Positions 8,476 through 16,586 of a DNA stretch of 64,000 nt are shown here, piece after piece. Every line of letters begins with the position of its first letter. Within the stretch, counting starts at the first letter, position 1. Source of the stretch: Pseudomonadota bacterium (GTDB lineage Bacteria; Pseudomonadota; Alphaproteobacteria; Micavibrionales; UBA2020); NCBI GenBank assembly GCA_021845905.1, contig JAJZVA010000009.1, positions 49,197 through 113,196 on the forward strand, written 5' to 3'. Position numbers and translations under genes: made by a program. The notes under the pieces are model-generated. The model did not search any database, was not told where the DNA came from, and saw only the letters and a list, made by a program, of their open reading frames with translations.

Positions 8476-10344
8476 TTACATCTGGAACGGACGCGGATCG
8501 TTTCCGAATTCCTTATAAACCCTGCGGTCCATGGGCTGGACATTGGACCCCGGCACGATCGTCGCTTGCAGGAATATGATCAGTTCCTTTTTGTTTATAT
8601 TGTCGCCGTGATTGTGGAACAGACTGCCAAGGAAAGGGACGTCTCCCAGCACGGGCACACCGACCTGATTGACCTGGTTGGAATTCTGCATCAATCCGCC
8701 CATGACCATGGTCTGACCGGACTGCATCTTGATGACTGAATCGAGTTGCTGCACGTCCATTTCCGGTATCGGGTTGGCGGGAACGTCCGCCAAGGGAAGA
8801 CCGGACGTCTCGATGCTGAGCGCCGTCGAAGGGTCGTTGACCGTATCGACTTCCTTGCTCACGGTCGGGCGCACATCCATGATGATTTCGCCAGTGCTGG
8901 TATCTATCGTGGGCGTGACGCTGAGGAGAATGCCGTCCGGCACGGATTCCTGCTGGGAGTTGTATGTGATGGTCGGGTTCGTCCCCACAGCCGTCGCGGG
9001 CGTCGTGGTCACCTTGATCTGAAAGTAAATCAAATTCTTGGCCACATTGACGATCGCGGACTGATTGTTCATCACCGTCACGCGCGGACTGGAAAGAGAA
9101 CGCACGGTGCCGAACTCGCTCAGGGCGCTGATAACTGGTTTGAAGCCATGACCGAGATCGAGATTGGCCGTAAAAACATCGCCATTGGTATCGGCAGGCG
9201 TGAACGCAGGCGCCGGCATTTTAATCTGCGCCGACGACACGACACGCGTCAAATTCGCGCCCAACTGACCCCAGTCGATACCTGTGGAATATTGATCGTT
9301 CAGCGACACTTCGAGAACCTTGGCCTCGATCAGAACCTGCGACAAGGCCTGACGGCTATACTGGTTCAAGTATTTTTGCACCAGATTTTGCTGTCTTTGA
9401 GTGCCGTATACGCTGACGATTCCCGTCTCCTTGCTGATGGAAAAAGTCGCAGGAGGATTCTTCGGCGCGGCGGAGGAAGATGAAACAGAAACGTTAAGAG
9501 ACGGCGGCACGTTGGAGGTTGGCGCAGGCCCGCCGTTTGCTCCCGGCAAGGCAGGGGGCATCGGCGAAGGTTCTGTGACGGCAACAGGATCGCTCTGCGT
9601 CGCAAGAGGAACATAATTATCCGACGCGGCAAGAACCTGCTTCAAACCGGCGCTGAGGTCCTTCCAGAAATCCGCATCGTTCTTATTGCTGATTTTCGTA
9701 TCAGATCCGCTACTTGCCGTCGGGTTTCCACTGCTCCCGCCGCTGCCACCGCCACCGCCACCGCCGCCTCCACCGCCGCCACCGCTACTGCCGCTGGAGA
9801 TGCTCGTCTCGATAGACGACGAACTCGTACGGGAAAGGCTCATGTAATCAACTTTGTAATTTTCAAGATAAGGACGGTCGAGCTGAACGCGCAACACGTT
9901 ATCCTTGAACGTATAACGCAAACCCGCCATGTTGCAGATACGGTGGACAACCTGATCGAACGGCATGTCCTTTGCGGTAAAAATGATGGATCCATGAATA
10001 TCGGGATCCATCTCAAGATCAACGCCCGCCTGCTTGGCGAGCTCGAACATGAGATCGCGCAGAGAAACTGTCTGATCGACGGAAACCGTCACCAGCGGCG
10101 ACGGCAGCTGAAGATCGGACGGCGTGGCGACAAACGACTGAAATGGCGGCAAAGAGGCTGTTTTCGCAGTTTCCGGCTGGCGTTGCGGTGACAATCCGTC
10201 GCGGTAATTCTGAATATCCTTGTTCGCGCTGCGGTCATACGTCATCTGGTTTTTAGCCAGCGTGCATCCTCCCAGAGAGACAGAGCACAGCGCGGCACCG
10301 AAGAAAATATATCCGGCGCGAAAAGAATAACTTATTTTTGACAC
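8476..10344 (-). CDS. MshL/PilQ-type secretin lipoprotein
   Basis: Outer-membrane pore through which the pilus exits. Seen: lipoprotein signal with lipobox SLGGC (Cys27); an STN/short N domain at about 85-155 (SLRDLMFELAKQAGVDL, then YLENYKVDYMSLSR, as in MSHA-type secretins); a Ser/Gly linker including 13 consecutive Gly (188-200); and a C-terminal secretin domain (about 310-610) with VPVLGDVPFLGSLF. 622 residues is normal for MshL relatives. AGGTG lies upstream of the ATG at 10344. It sits between pilU and the ABC permease, 22 bp from the latter. Confidence 0.93.
   Translation of the reverse strand: MSKISYSFRAGYIFFGAALCSVSLGGCTLAKNQMTYDRSANKDIQNYRDGLSPQRQPETAKTASLPPFQSFVATPSDLQLPSPLVTVSVDQTVSLRDLMFELAKQAGVDLEMDPDIHGSIIFTAKDMPFDQVVHRICNMAGLRYTFKDNVLRVQLDRPYLENYKVDYMSLSRTSSSSIETSISSGSSGGGGGGGGGGGGGSGGSSGNPTASSGSDTKISNKNDADFWKDLSAGLKQVLAASDNYVPLATQSDPVAVTEPSPMPPALPGANGGPAPTSNVPPSLNVSVSSSSAAPKNPPATFSISKETGIVSVYGTQRQQNLVQKYLNQYSRQALSQVLIEAKVLEVSLNDQYSTGIDWGQLGANLTRVVSSAQIKMPAPAFTPADTNGDVFTANLDLGHGFKPVISALSEFGTVRSLSSPRVTVMNNQSAIVNVAKNLIYFQIKVTTTPATAVGTNPTITYNSQQESVPDGILLSVTPTIDTSTGEIIMDVRPTVSKEVDTVNDPSTALSIETSGLPLADVPANPIPEMDVQQLDSVIKMQSGQTMVMGGLMQNSNQVNQVGVPVLGDVPFLGSLFHNHGDNINKKELIIFLQATIVPGSNVQPMDRRVYKEFGNDPRPFQM
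9744..9784 (-). repeat. Polyglycine-encoding triplet tract in the secretin gene
   Basis: Tandem GGN codons (seen as ccN units, mostly ccaccg, on the plus strand) encode 13 Gly in a row in the linker between the N domain and the pore domain. A tract of this kind is prone to replication slippage in 3-bp steps, changing linker length without frameshift. Confidence 0.7.
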
Positions 10345-10392
10345 CTGAACGAACCCACCCCTTTGAATAACAATAATTCTCTGGGATTATTT

Positions 10393-11523
10393 TTACAGAG
10401 ACAATCTTGATGTGTCAATGTCAAGAGAGTCGGAGAGACTGGTGTTCTTGTCGAGCATTTTATGTTGCTGAATTTTTATTTTCATATCGGCGGCGTAATC
10501 ACATTCCGCGATCGCCGTCTCCTGCGTGATGAAACCTTTAATGTAAAGGTTATAAAGCGATTGGTCGAAAGTCACCATGCCCGCGGCATTATTGTTGCCC
10601 ATAACGTCGTGAATTTTGCCCGTCTCCCCCTTCAGGATCAACTCTTTGACAAGAGCTTCATTCAGGAGAATTTCCGGCACCATCACCATGCCGCCCTTGG
10701 CCGCCGGCACAAGCCGAAGCGCAATGATCGCGCGCAGATTCATGCTCAAGGCAATGCGTACCTGTTGATGCCGCTCCTCGGGAAAAAAGCCGATAATGCG
10801 CTCGATCGCCTGGGTCGCATTGGTGGTGTGGAGCGTCGCATAACAGGTGTGGCCCGTCTCCGCTGCCGCGATTGCCTGTATCATGACGTCCTGATAGCGG
10901 ATTTCACCGACAAGGATGACGTCCGGCTTTTGCCGGAGGGCGTTCTTGAGAGCGACGCTGTAGGACGCCGTGTCGATGCCCACTTCACGTTGGGTGATAA
11001 TGGCTTTTTTATGCTCGTGATAGAATTCGACGGGATCCTCGATCGTGATAATGTGTCCGCCCGCCATGGTGTTGCGGTAGTCGACCAGCGCACTTGCCAA
11101 GGTCGATTTCCCCGACGACGTGACGCCGCAAATCAGGATGAGCCCGCGCTTCTCCAGCGCCAGCTTTTCCATGATTTTGGGAAGGTGCAACTGCTCGAAG
11201 TTGGGGATCTTGCTGGTGATGCGCCGGATGACAAGCGCGGGCTGCTGGCGCTGACGCAGGATGTTGATGCGAAAACGACCTTCTTTTCCAAGGTCAAGCG
11301 CCATATTGAGCTCCAGACTGGTGTCGAACTCGAGGCGCTGGCGTGGCGTCAGAATTTCCATCAGGATGGCCTGAACATCGTCCTCTTTCAGCGCCTCGCC
11401 TGCCAGCGGAAAAAGCTTGTCATCAATACGCAAGGTCGGCGGCACGCCGACCGTCAGATAGATGTCGGTCGCCTCTTTCTGCACCATTTCTCTCAAATAA
11501 TCGTAGATGGCGACGTTGCTCAA
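10393..11523 (-). CDS. pilU: PilU-type pilus retraction ATPase
   Basis: Hexameric secretion ATPase of the PilT/PilU family that assists pilus retraction from the cytoplasmic face. Seen: N-terminal EATDIYLTVGVPPTLRID, Walker A GVTSSGKST, Asp box ITIEDPVEF, Walker B DVILVGEIR and His box TCYATLHTTNA. The SSGKST P-loop and the long C-terminal extension after the ATPase core match PilU rather than PilT. 376 residues. Its ATG overlaps the pilT stop by 4 bp, so the pair is cotranslated. Confidence 0.9.
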   Translation of the reverse strand: MSNVAIYDYLREMVQKEATDIYLTVGVPPTLRIDDKLFPLAGEALKEDDVQAILMEILTPRQRLEFDTSLELNMALDLGKEGRFRINILRQRQQPALVIRRITSKIPNFEQLHLPKIMEKLALEKRGLILICGVTSSGKSTLASALVDYRNTMAGGHIITIEDPVEFYHEHKKAIITQREVGIDTASYSVALKNALRQKPDVILVGEIRYQDVMIQAIAAAETGHTCYATLHTTNATQAIERIIGFFPEERHQQVRIALSMNLRAIIALRLVPAAKGGMVMVPEILLNEALVKELILKGETGKIHDVMGNNNAAGMVTFDQSLYNLYIKGFITQETAIAECDYAADMKIKIQQHKMLDKNTSLSDSLDIDTSRLSL

Positions 11524-12689
11524 AATGAATACCCTTCTTTGTTTTCTTCAGGCGGCGGCGAAGGCTTCGCGCTCTTCTTGCCGACGGGATCCGGCCGCAG
11601 GTTCATGGCTGGCGGCATGGCTTTCTTGTCGGGCGAAGGCGCATCGTCGGCAGATTCCGCTTCCGCGCCGCTCTTGAGCGCATTGTGCGCGGTCTCTTCA
11701 GAAATCAAGCCGCTTGACAAAAGATCATTGACGCTGTCTTCCATCGTCTGCATGCCGTAGCGCGCGCCCGTCTGGATCATCGAATAAACCTGCGCGAGCT
11801 GATTTTCGCGGATCAGGTTGCGCACGGCGTTGGTGCCGACCATGATTTCATGCGCCGCGACGCGTCCGCCGCCTTCCTTCAACAACAACGTTTGCGCGAT
11901 GATGCCTTGAATGGAGCCCGCCAGCATCGCGCGCACCATTTCTTTTTCCGCCGCGGGAAAAACGTCGATGATACGGTCGATGGTCTTGGCGGCGTTGTTC
12001 GAGTGCAGCGTGCCGAAGACAAGGTGGCCGGTTTCCGCCGCGGTGAGCGCGAGCGCGATGGTTTCATAGTCGCGCATTTCGCCGACGAGAATGACGTCCG
12101 GGTCCTCGCGCAGGGCGCTTTTCAGCGCGCGCGCGAAAGATTTTGTGTCATTGCCGACTTCCCGGTGATTGACAAGCGCTTTCTTTGACGGATGGAAGAA
12201 TTCCACCGGATCCTCTACCGTCAGGATATGCACGGCCTCGGTTTCGTTGATATGGTTGATCATGGAAGCAAGCGTCGTCGATTTACCGCTGCCGGTCGGG
12301 CCCGTGCAAAGAACCAGCCCTTTTTCGAGTTCGGCAAGCCTGCGCATGACCGGCGGCAGCGACAACTGCTCCATGGTCGGAATCTTCGTCGGAATGACGC
12401 GGAAAACGGCGGCGGACCCCGCGCGGCTGGTGAAAGCGTTGACACGAAAACGCGCATCGGGACCGAAGGCGATAGCGAAGTCCACCTCGAAGTCCCGCTC
12501 GTAAGCTGCGCGCTGTTCTTCGCTCATGACGGTGAAGAGCATGCCGCGAATGTCGTCGCCTTTCAAAATGTCCGGCTTGACGCGGCGCAGTTCGCCATTG
12601 ATGCGCACCATCGGATTGTTTCCGCCGCTCAAGTGCAAGTCTGACGCCTTGTTATCGAGCGTAAATTTAAGAAACTCTGTAATGTCCAC
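11520..12689 (-). CDS. pilT: PilT twitching-motility retraction ATPase
   Basis: Retraction motor of type IV pili. Seen: N-terminal DLHLSGGNNPMVRINGELR, Walker A GPTGSGKST, Asp box LTVEDPVEF, Walker B DVILVGEMR, His box LVFGTLHSNNA, and the PilT-specific AIRNLIRE-like motif AVRNLIRENQ. The core ends near residue 345 and is followed by an unusual acidic, Pro/Ala-rich tail of about 45 residues. First gene of the second half of the pilus block; it overlaps pilU by 4 bp. No PilB/GspE partner is in the window. Confidence 0.94.
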   Translation of the reverse strand: MDITEFLKFTLDNKASDLHLSGGNNPMVRINGELRRVKPDILKGDDIRGMLFTVMSEEQRAAYERDFEVDFAIAFGPDARFRVNAFTSRAGSAAVFRVIPTKIPTMEQLSLPPVMRRLAELEKGLVLCTGPTGSGKSTTLASMINHINETEAVHILTVEDPVEFFHPSKKALVNHREVGNDTKSFARALKSALREDPDVILVGEMRDYETIALALTAAETGHLVFGTLHSNNAAKTIDRIIDVFPAAEKEMVRAMLAGSIQGIIAQTLLLKEGGGRVAAHEIMVGTNAVRNLIRENQLAQVYSMIQTGARYGMQTMEDSVNDLLSSGLISEETAHNALKSGAEAESADDAPSPDKKAMPPAMNLRPDPVGKKSAKPSPPPEENKEGYSF

Positions 12690-12740
12690 GATTTACCCCC
12701 ACGATGCCGCCTGCAACCTGTCCAGATTCAAGAGTACGCA

Positions 12741-12760
12741 AAACCCTTGAAAAAAGGGTA
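12741..12760 (-). terminator. Possible weak terminator after the prepilin peptidase gene
   Basis: Minus strand: ACCCTT / AAGGGT stem with a T-rich loop followed by TTTT, in the 95-bp gap between the pilD stop and the pilT start. Stem is short, so it may only attenuate. Confidence 0.35.
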
Positions 12761-12784
12761 AACGTTGATTGGCATAATGAAAAA

Positions 12785-13570
12785 TCAGACACCGAGGAGA
12801 GCAGACCGATAGAGGCATAAAACAAAGATAAAAGCGATCACCAACGACGGCCCGAAAGGCACTTCCGCAGCATCGCCACGTTTTTTCCACAATAATGCCA
12901 AAATCACTCCCGCCCCCCCGGAAACGATCATCAGAAACGATGCCTCCATGGCGTTCAATCCGAGCCAGAACCCGGCGGCGGCAAAAAACTTCACGTCACC
13001 CAGCCCCAACGCCTCGCGCTTCAAAATCACTCCTGCCGCCGCGCGCAACAGCCACGCACCGCCGCCATAAGCCAGCACGCCACAGCAGGCCTGTATCCCA
13101 CGCGTCATGAGAAAATGGACAGGGTGCGCGGCCATTCCGGCATTGACCGCCAATACGACAATGCCGATAACGGCGATCGCCGTGTTCAGGCTGTCGGGAA
13201 TGATCTGATGCCACAGATCGATATCTATTATCGCGACCAGCACAGGCGCCAGCGCGAAAACGAAGATCGTTTGCGCTGACAGGCCGTAAACGAAAAAAAA
13301 GAGCAGGCACAAAGCCAGGGTCGCCAGTTCAATCAAAGGATAACGCATGCCGATGTGCGCGCGGCAATGGCGGCATTTTCCTCTCAGAAAAACCCACGAA
13401 AAGAGCGGTACGAGATCGGCGGATTCCAATACATGACCGCAAGACGGGCATTGCGAGCGCGCCCGCGTTACAATGGAAATCTCACGCGGCAACCTGTAAG
13501 ACAGCGCTGTGGCAAAGCTGCCCAAGGCCAGCCCCAGAAACACGACGAAAGCCATTTCGATGAAAAACAT
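12785..13570 (-). CDS. pilD: Type IV prepilin leader peptidase/N-methyltransferase
   Basis: Inner-membrane aspartic protease (family A24) that cleaves prepilin leaders and methylates the new N-terminus. Seen: zinc-type cysteine pairs CPSCGH (41-46) and CRHC (66-69) of the bacterial N-terminal domain; catalytic Asp motifs IDIDLWHQIIPD and GLGDVKFF; about seven hydrophobic segments. 261 residues is slightly short but complete. Its substrate in the window is the pilin at 4694-5443. It is the last gene of the gspF-led operon, 7 bp after the TPR gene. Confidence 0.95.
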   Translation of the reverse strand: MFFIEMAFVVFLGLALGSFATALSYRLPREISIVTRARSQCPSCGHVLESADLVPLFSWVFLRGKCRHCRAHIGMRYPLIELATLALCLLFFFVYGLSAQTIFVFALAPVLVAIIDIDLWHQIIPDSLNTAIAVIGIVVLAVNAGMAAHPVHFLMTRGIQACCGVLAYGGGAWLLRAAAGVILKREALGLGDVKFFAAAGFWLGLNAMEASFLMIVSGGAGVILALLWKKRGDAAEVPFGPSLVIAFIFVLCLYRSALLGV

Positions 13571-13577
13571 GCCGGTT

Positions 13578-14639
13578 TTACCGGAGGGTCGCCAGGCGCT
13601 GTCTTATATCGTCAAGAGGAAGAGACGTGCCCAGTTTTCCTTCGCTCGCAAGATTCAAAATCCTGTGATACAGCTCGGCAGCCTTGTCTGTTTTGCCGAG
13701 ATGGTCGTAAGCCACGGCCCTGTTGTAAAGGATAACGCTGTCGCCCGGCTTCAGCGCATCAGCCATGTTGAGATATTTGATCGCGTTGCTGTAGTCTCCG
13801 GCGACGCCGTACAGCATGCCCAGTTGCGCCGTCACCGCCACGTTGGCCGGATACATTTCGCGCAATTTCTGCAAGGCGCCGATAGCCGAGGCCGTGTCTT
13901 CGCCCTTGATCAGTCCGAGCACGTTGGTCATGGCCGATACATTGTCCGGGTCGATTTGCAAAACGCGCCTGTAAGTGTCAATGGCTTCTTCGCCTTGCCC
14001 CAGATCCTGCAACGCGACCGCGCGGCCCATCAAAACCCGCTGGTCGTCGGGATTGCGGCGGAAAAGTTCGTTGAACAAGCCAAGCGCCGCGGCATAATGC
14101 CCGTTGGACAAGGCAAGACGCGCCGCAACCAGCAAAGACTCGTAATCATCTGACGAATGGTCGCGCTTCACGACAAGATACCGGGTCGGCAACGGACGGA
14201 TCTGTGCCGGCGTCGCCAGAATATCGGTGACGCGCAATCCTTTATCCGTCGCCACGCGGTTTTTGGCGCGCTCTGCTGCAACATGTGCCGTTTTCACCGA
14301 AGGATTTTCGGGTTTAGCCTGCGGCGCCTTCAGCGAAGCCGCGTTCCGGACGATGGCCATTTCCGCAGGAGACGGCGTTGCCGTAGAAGGAGCGGTTGCG
14401 CCGGCCACAGGCGCGATTGCCGCCGCGACGCTTGCTATCGGCGGCTGCACGGACCCTGTAGGCGCGGAAAGTTTCGGCGACGGAGTTGTTTTTTCCGGCA
14501 TCGGCGGAACGGCCATCATTGGCACGGCTTGCGCCAGCGCATGCGCGGAAACAAAAACGCCGAGACTTAATACAAGCGCTGTCTGCGCCCACAATGCCAC
14601 GCGACGATCTCTTGCGCGCTTCAAGCCTGACAATTTCAT
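13578..14639 (-). CDS. TPR protein of the pilus operon (MshN-like position)
   Basis: 353 residues. An N-terminal membrane anchor or signal (LWAQTALVLSLGVFVSAHALAQA) is followed by a Pro/Ala-rich low-complexity linker (about 40-125) and by at least four tetratricopeptide repeats (about 165-340), for example LALSNGHYAAALGLFNELF and AVALQDLGQGEEAIDTYRRV. This architecture matches MshN-type proteins of MSHA pilus loci, which are thought to support assembly. It overlaps the upstream ABC ATPase by 4 bp. Function inferred from context only. Confidence 0.85.
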   Translation of the reverse strand: MKLSGLKRARDRRVALWAQTALVLSLGVFVSAHALAQAVPMMAVPPMPEKTTPSPKLSAPTGSVQPPIASVAAAIAPVAGATAPSTATPSPAEMAIVRNAASLKAPQAKPENPSVKTAHVAAERAKNRVATDKGLRVTDILATPAQIRPLPTRYLVVKRDHSSDDYESLLVAARLALSNGHYAAALGLFNELFRRNPDDQRVLMGRAVALQDLGQGEEAIDTYRRVLQIDPDNVSAMTNVLGLIKGEDTASAIGALQKLREMYPANVAVTAQLGMLYGVAGDYSNAIKYLNMADALKPGDSVILYNRAVAYDHLGKTDKAAELYHRILNLASEGKLGTSLPLDDIRQRLATLR

Positions 14640-15418
14640 GACTGATAAACTCCCGTGGAATTCTCGATGATTTTAAGGAACGCCCGCTCCAAACTGTCGT
14701 TTTTCATTTTTTCCCTCAATTCTGCAGGCGTTCCGAGGAACTGCAAAGATTTGTCGTGAATGATGCCGATCCTGTCGCATAGTTCATCCATGTCGGAGAG
14801 GATGTGCGTGCTCAAAAATACCGTCATCCCCTGGTTACGGCAAGAAACAATCTCGTCCTTTACCAGAACGCGCGCGCGCGGATCAAGTCCGCTCATCGGT
14901 TCGTCAAGTATCAGCAGAGGACACCCCGTCAGCCAGCTTCCCATCAGCCCGATTTTCTGACGCATGCCTTTTGAATAGGTATTGACGCGGCGGGCAAGCG
15001 CTTCGCGCGAGAGCAAAACCCTGTCCGCTGCATCCAAAACCGCCTTCTCGTCAAAAGGCCTTTTGTAAAGGTCGAGCGAAAACCTGATGAACTCAAGCCC
15101 GCTCAGAAAAACCGGCGGCTCGAATTTTTCAGGAAGATAAGCGATCATGGCCTTGCTGGCGTCATCGCTTCTGTCGCGCCCGAACAGCGAAACCGCGCCC
15201 GCCGAAGCTTCCATCAAACCGAGAATGATCTTGATGAGCGTGGTTTTCCCAACGCCGTTCAAACCGATCAGGCCGAAAGTCTCGCCTCGTCTTACATCGA
15301 AAGAAATATTTTCAATGACGTTTGCGCCATGTCCGTAATGCGCGGAAACGCCCTCAATGGCTATGGCGCGCGAGGCGGAACCGGACACTGAAGAATTTAT
15401 TTTTGCTGCAACGGCCAT
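14636..15418 (-). CDS. ABC transporter ATP-binding protein
   Basis: 260-residue nucleotide-binding subunit. Seen: Walker A GLNGVGKTT, Q-loop region MIAYLPEKFEPP, signature YSKGMRQKIGL, Walker B PLLILDEPMSGLDP, and switch His in FLSTHILSDMDEL. It is of the CcmA/DrrA-like class that pairs with ABC-2 permeases; the obvious partner is 7632-8453. It sits inside the pilus operon: its ATG shares a base with the stop of the PilP-like gene and its stop overlaps the TPR gene. Comparable to PilH of Myxococcus xanthus by context (inference). Confidence 0.92.
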   Translation of the reverse strand: MAVAAKINSSVSGSASRAIAIEGVSAHYGHGANVIENISFDVRRGETFGLIGLNGVGKTTLIKIILGLMEASAGAVSLFGRDRSDDASKAMIAYLPEKFEPPVFLSGLEFIRFSLDLYKRPFDEKAVLDAADRVLLSREALARRVNTYSKGMRQKIGLMGSWLTGCPLLILDEPMSGLDPRARVLVKDEIVSCRNQGMTVFLSTHILSDMDELCDRIGIIHDKSLQFLGTPAELREKMKNDSLERAFLKIIENSTGVYQS

Positions 15419-15927
15419 CAGTGCGCTCCCGGCAACAAAATGCCCGTTGTGATGTCGTACGTCTCGTTCGGGCTGAGAGTCAAAGCGAGCACTTTATTCA
15501 ATCCGACATCGTACCATTTGAGGCTGACCTCCGAAGAAGGGCTGACATGAATGGAAACGATCTGCGGCAAAAGATCTCCCGGGGTCATCTTCATACCGTT
15601 CATCCAGACAATCCAGTCTTTCGCGGAACGATAGTAAACACCCGACAGGCGGATGACGCGATGCGCCGGAACCGGAGCATTGGCAGCGGCCAGCGTCGGC
15701 TGTTTCATCACCTGCCCCTTCAATGCCTGCTGGATCGCCGCGATTTCAAGCGGCGTCAGAAAGAACGATCCACGGAACGGCTTGTCTATATCCGTTTGGA
15801 CATCAGGCATGACTTTCACCACAGGCGACGCTACTTTCACGTCGGACACGGGGACCGCCTGGGCGCGCACCGCAAAACCTCCAAGCAGAAAGACCAGAAT
15901 CAGAAAACGCAACATTCTATTCATCAT
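15418..15927 (-). CDS. PilP/MshK-like pilus assembly protein
   Basis: 169 residues with a cleavable signal (MLRFLILVFLLGGFAVRAQA). The mature part has an unstructured Pro/Val-rich segment, a short helix (SFFLTPLEIAAIQQALKG) and a beta-rich C-terminal domain with RLSGVYYRSAKDWIVWMNG, resembling the compact domain of PilP/GspC/MshK, which links the inner platform to the secretin. Sequence similarity is weak; the call rests on position right after the PilO-like gene and on domain shape. Start ATG at 15927; overlaps PilO-like by 4 bp. Confidence 0.65.
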   Translation of the reverse strand: MMNRMLRFLILVFLLGGFAVRAQAVPVSDVKVASPVVKVMPDVQTDIDKPFRGSFFLTPLEIAAIQQALKGQVMKQPTLAAANAPVPAHRVIRLSGVYYRSAKDWIVWMNGMKMTPGDLLPQIVSIHVSPSSEVSLKWYDVGLNKVLALTLSPNETYDITTGILLPGAH

Positions 15928-16586
15928 TGCCCCCTGAACCCACCCGCCGCCGAACCCGTTGCCGCGGGCGGATTGGGCACCAGCGCCAGAGATTCAAAGG
16001 TAAGCGCCGCGCCGACAAAACTGACCGGTTTTCCTTCGGCGATGGCTTTCAGGGATTCCGCGTCCACTTTTTTCGTCCGGTGAACGTCCATCTCTTCAAG
16101 GCGCACGAAAGACGGAAACGACTGTCCCATGTCCTGCGCCAACAGATATATGTTCGAATCAAGAGGAGAAACGATATGGTTGATGACGATTTCGCTGGCG
16201 ATGAGCTTATAATGGATCGCCGCCGCGTCTGCGTTGGAAATCGTGTGCACCTTCCCGACCGAGTAGGCGAAATTTGAAATCCCGGCCTTGACGCGCATGT
16301 CCTCCATCGCGCTTTTGATGGTGAATCTGTTCTGTTGCGTAAAAAACCCGCTTTGCTGCAGAGCCGTGTATTTCGGCAGGTTTTTCTTGAGATAGGCCGT
16401 ATCCATCCTGACGGCGGAAATCCGCCCCCGCAGGCCGGATATCTCGCCATTAAGTGAATTTTGCCGCATCTGAACGTTGCTCAGCATGGGGCCGACGGAA
16501 AAAAGATAGACCCCCAATGCCAGCAGATTGAGGGCAATCACGCAGACAAGAACGACGAGACGTTTCAACCCGATCAGTTTTATCAT
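15924..16586 (-). CDS. PilO/MshJ-like inner-membrane platform protein
   Basis: 220 residues: a short cytoplasmic N-terminus, one membrane helix (VVLVCVIALNLLALGVYLF), a coiled-coil stretch (about 35-80, SNVQMRQNSLNGEISGLRGR) and a periplasmic ferredoxin-like domain. This is the standard PilO/GspM architecture, which dimerises with PilN to align the platform with the secretin. Low sequence conservation is usual for the family. Its start overlaps the stop of the PilM-PilN-like gene by 4 bp, as in pilMNOP operons. Confidence 0.75.
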   Translation of the reverse strand: MIKLIGLKRLVVLVCVIALNLLALGVYLFSVGPMLSNVQMRQNSLNGEISGLRGRISAVRMDTAYLKKNLPKYTALQQSGFFTQQNRFTIKSAMEDMRVKAGISNFAYSVGKVHTISNADAAAIHYKLIASEIVINHIVSPLDSNIYLLAQDMGQSFPSFVRLEEMDVHRTKKVDAESLKAIAEGKPVSFVGAALTFESLALVPNPPAATGSAAGGFRGQ

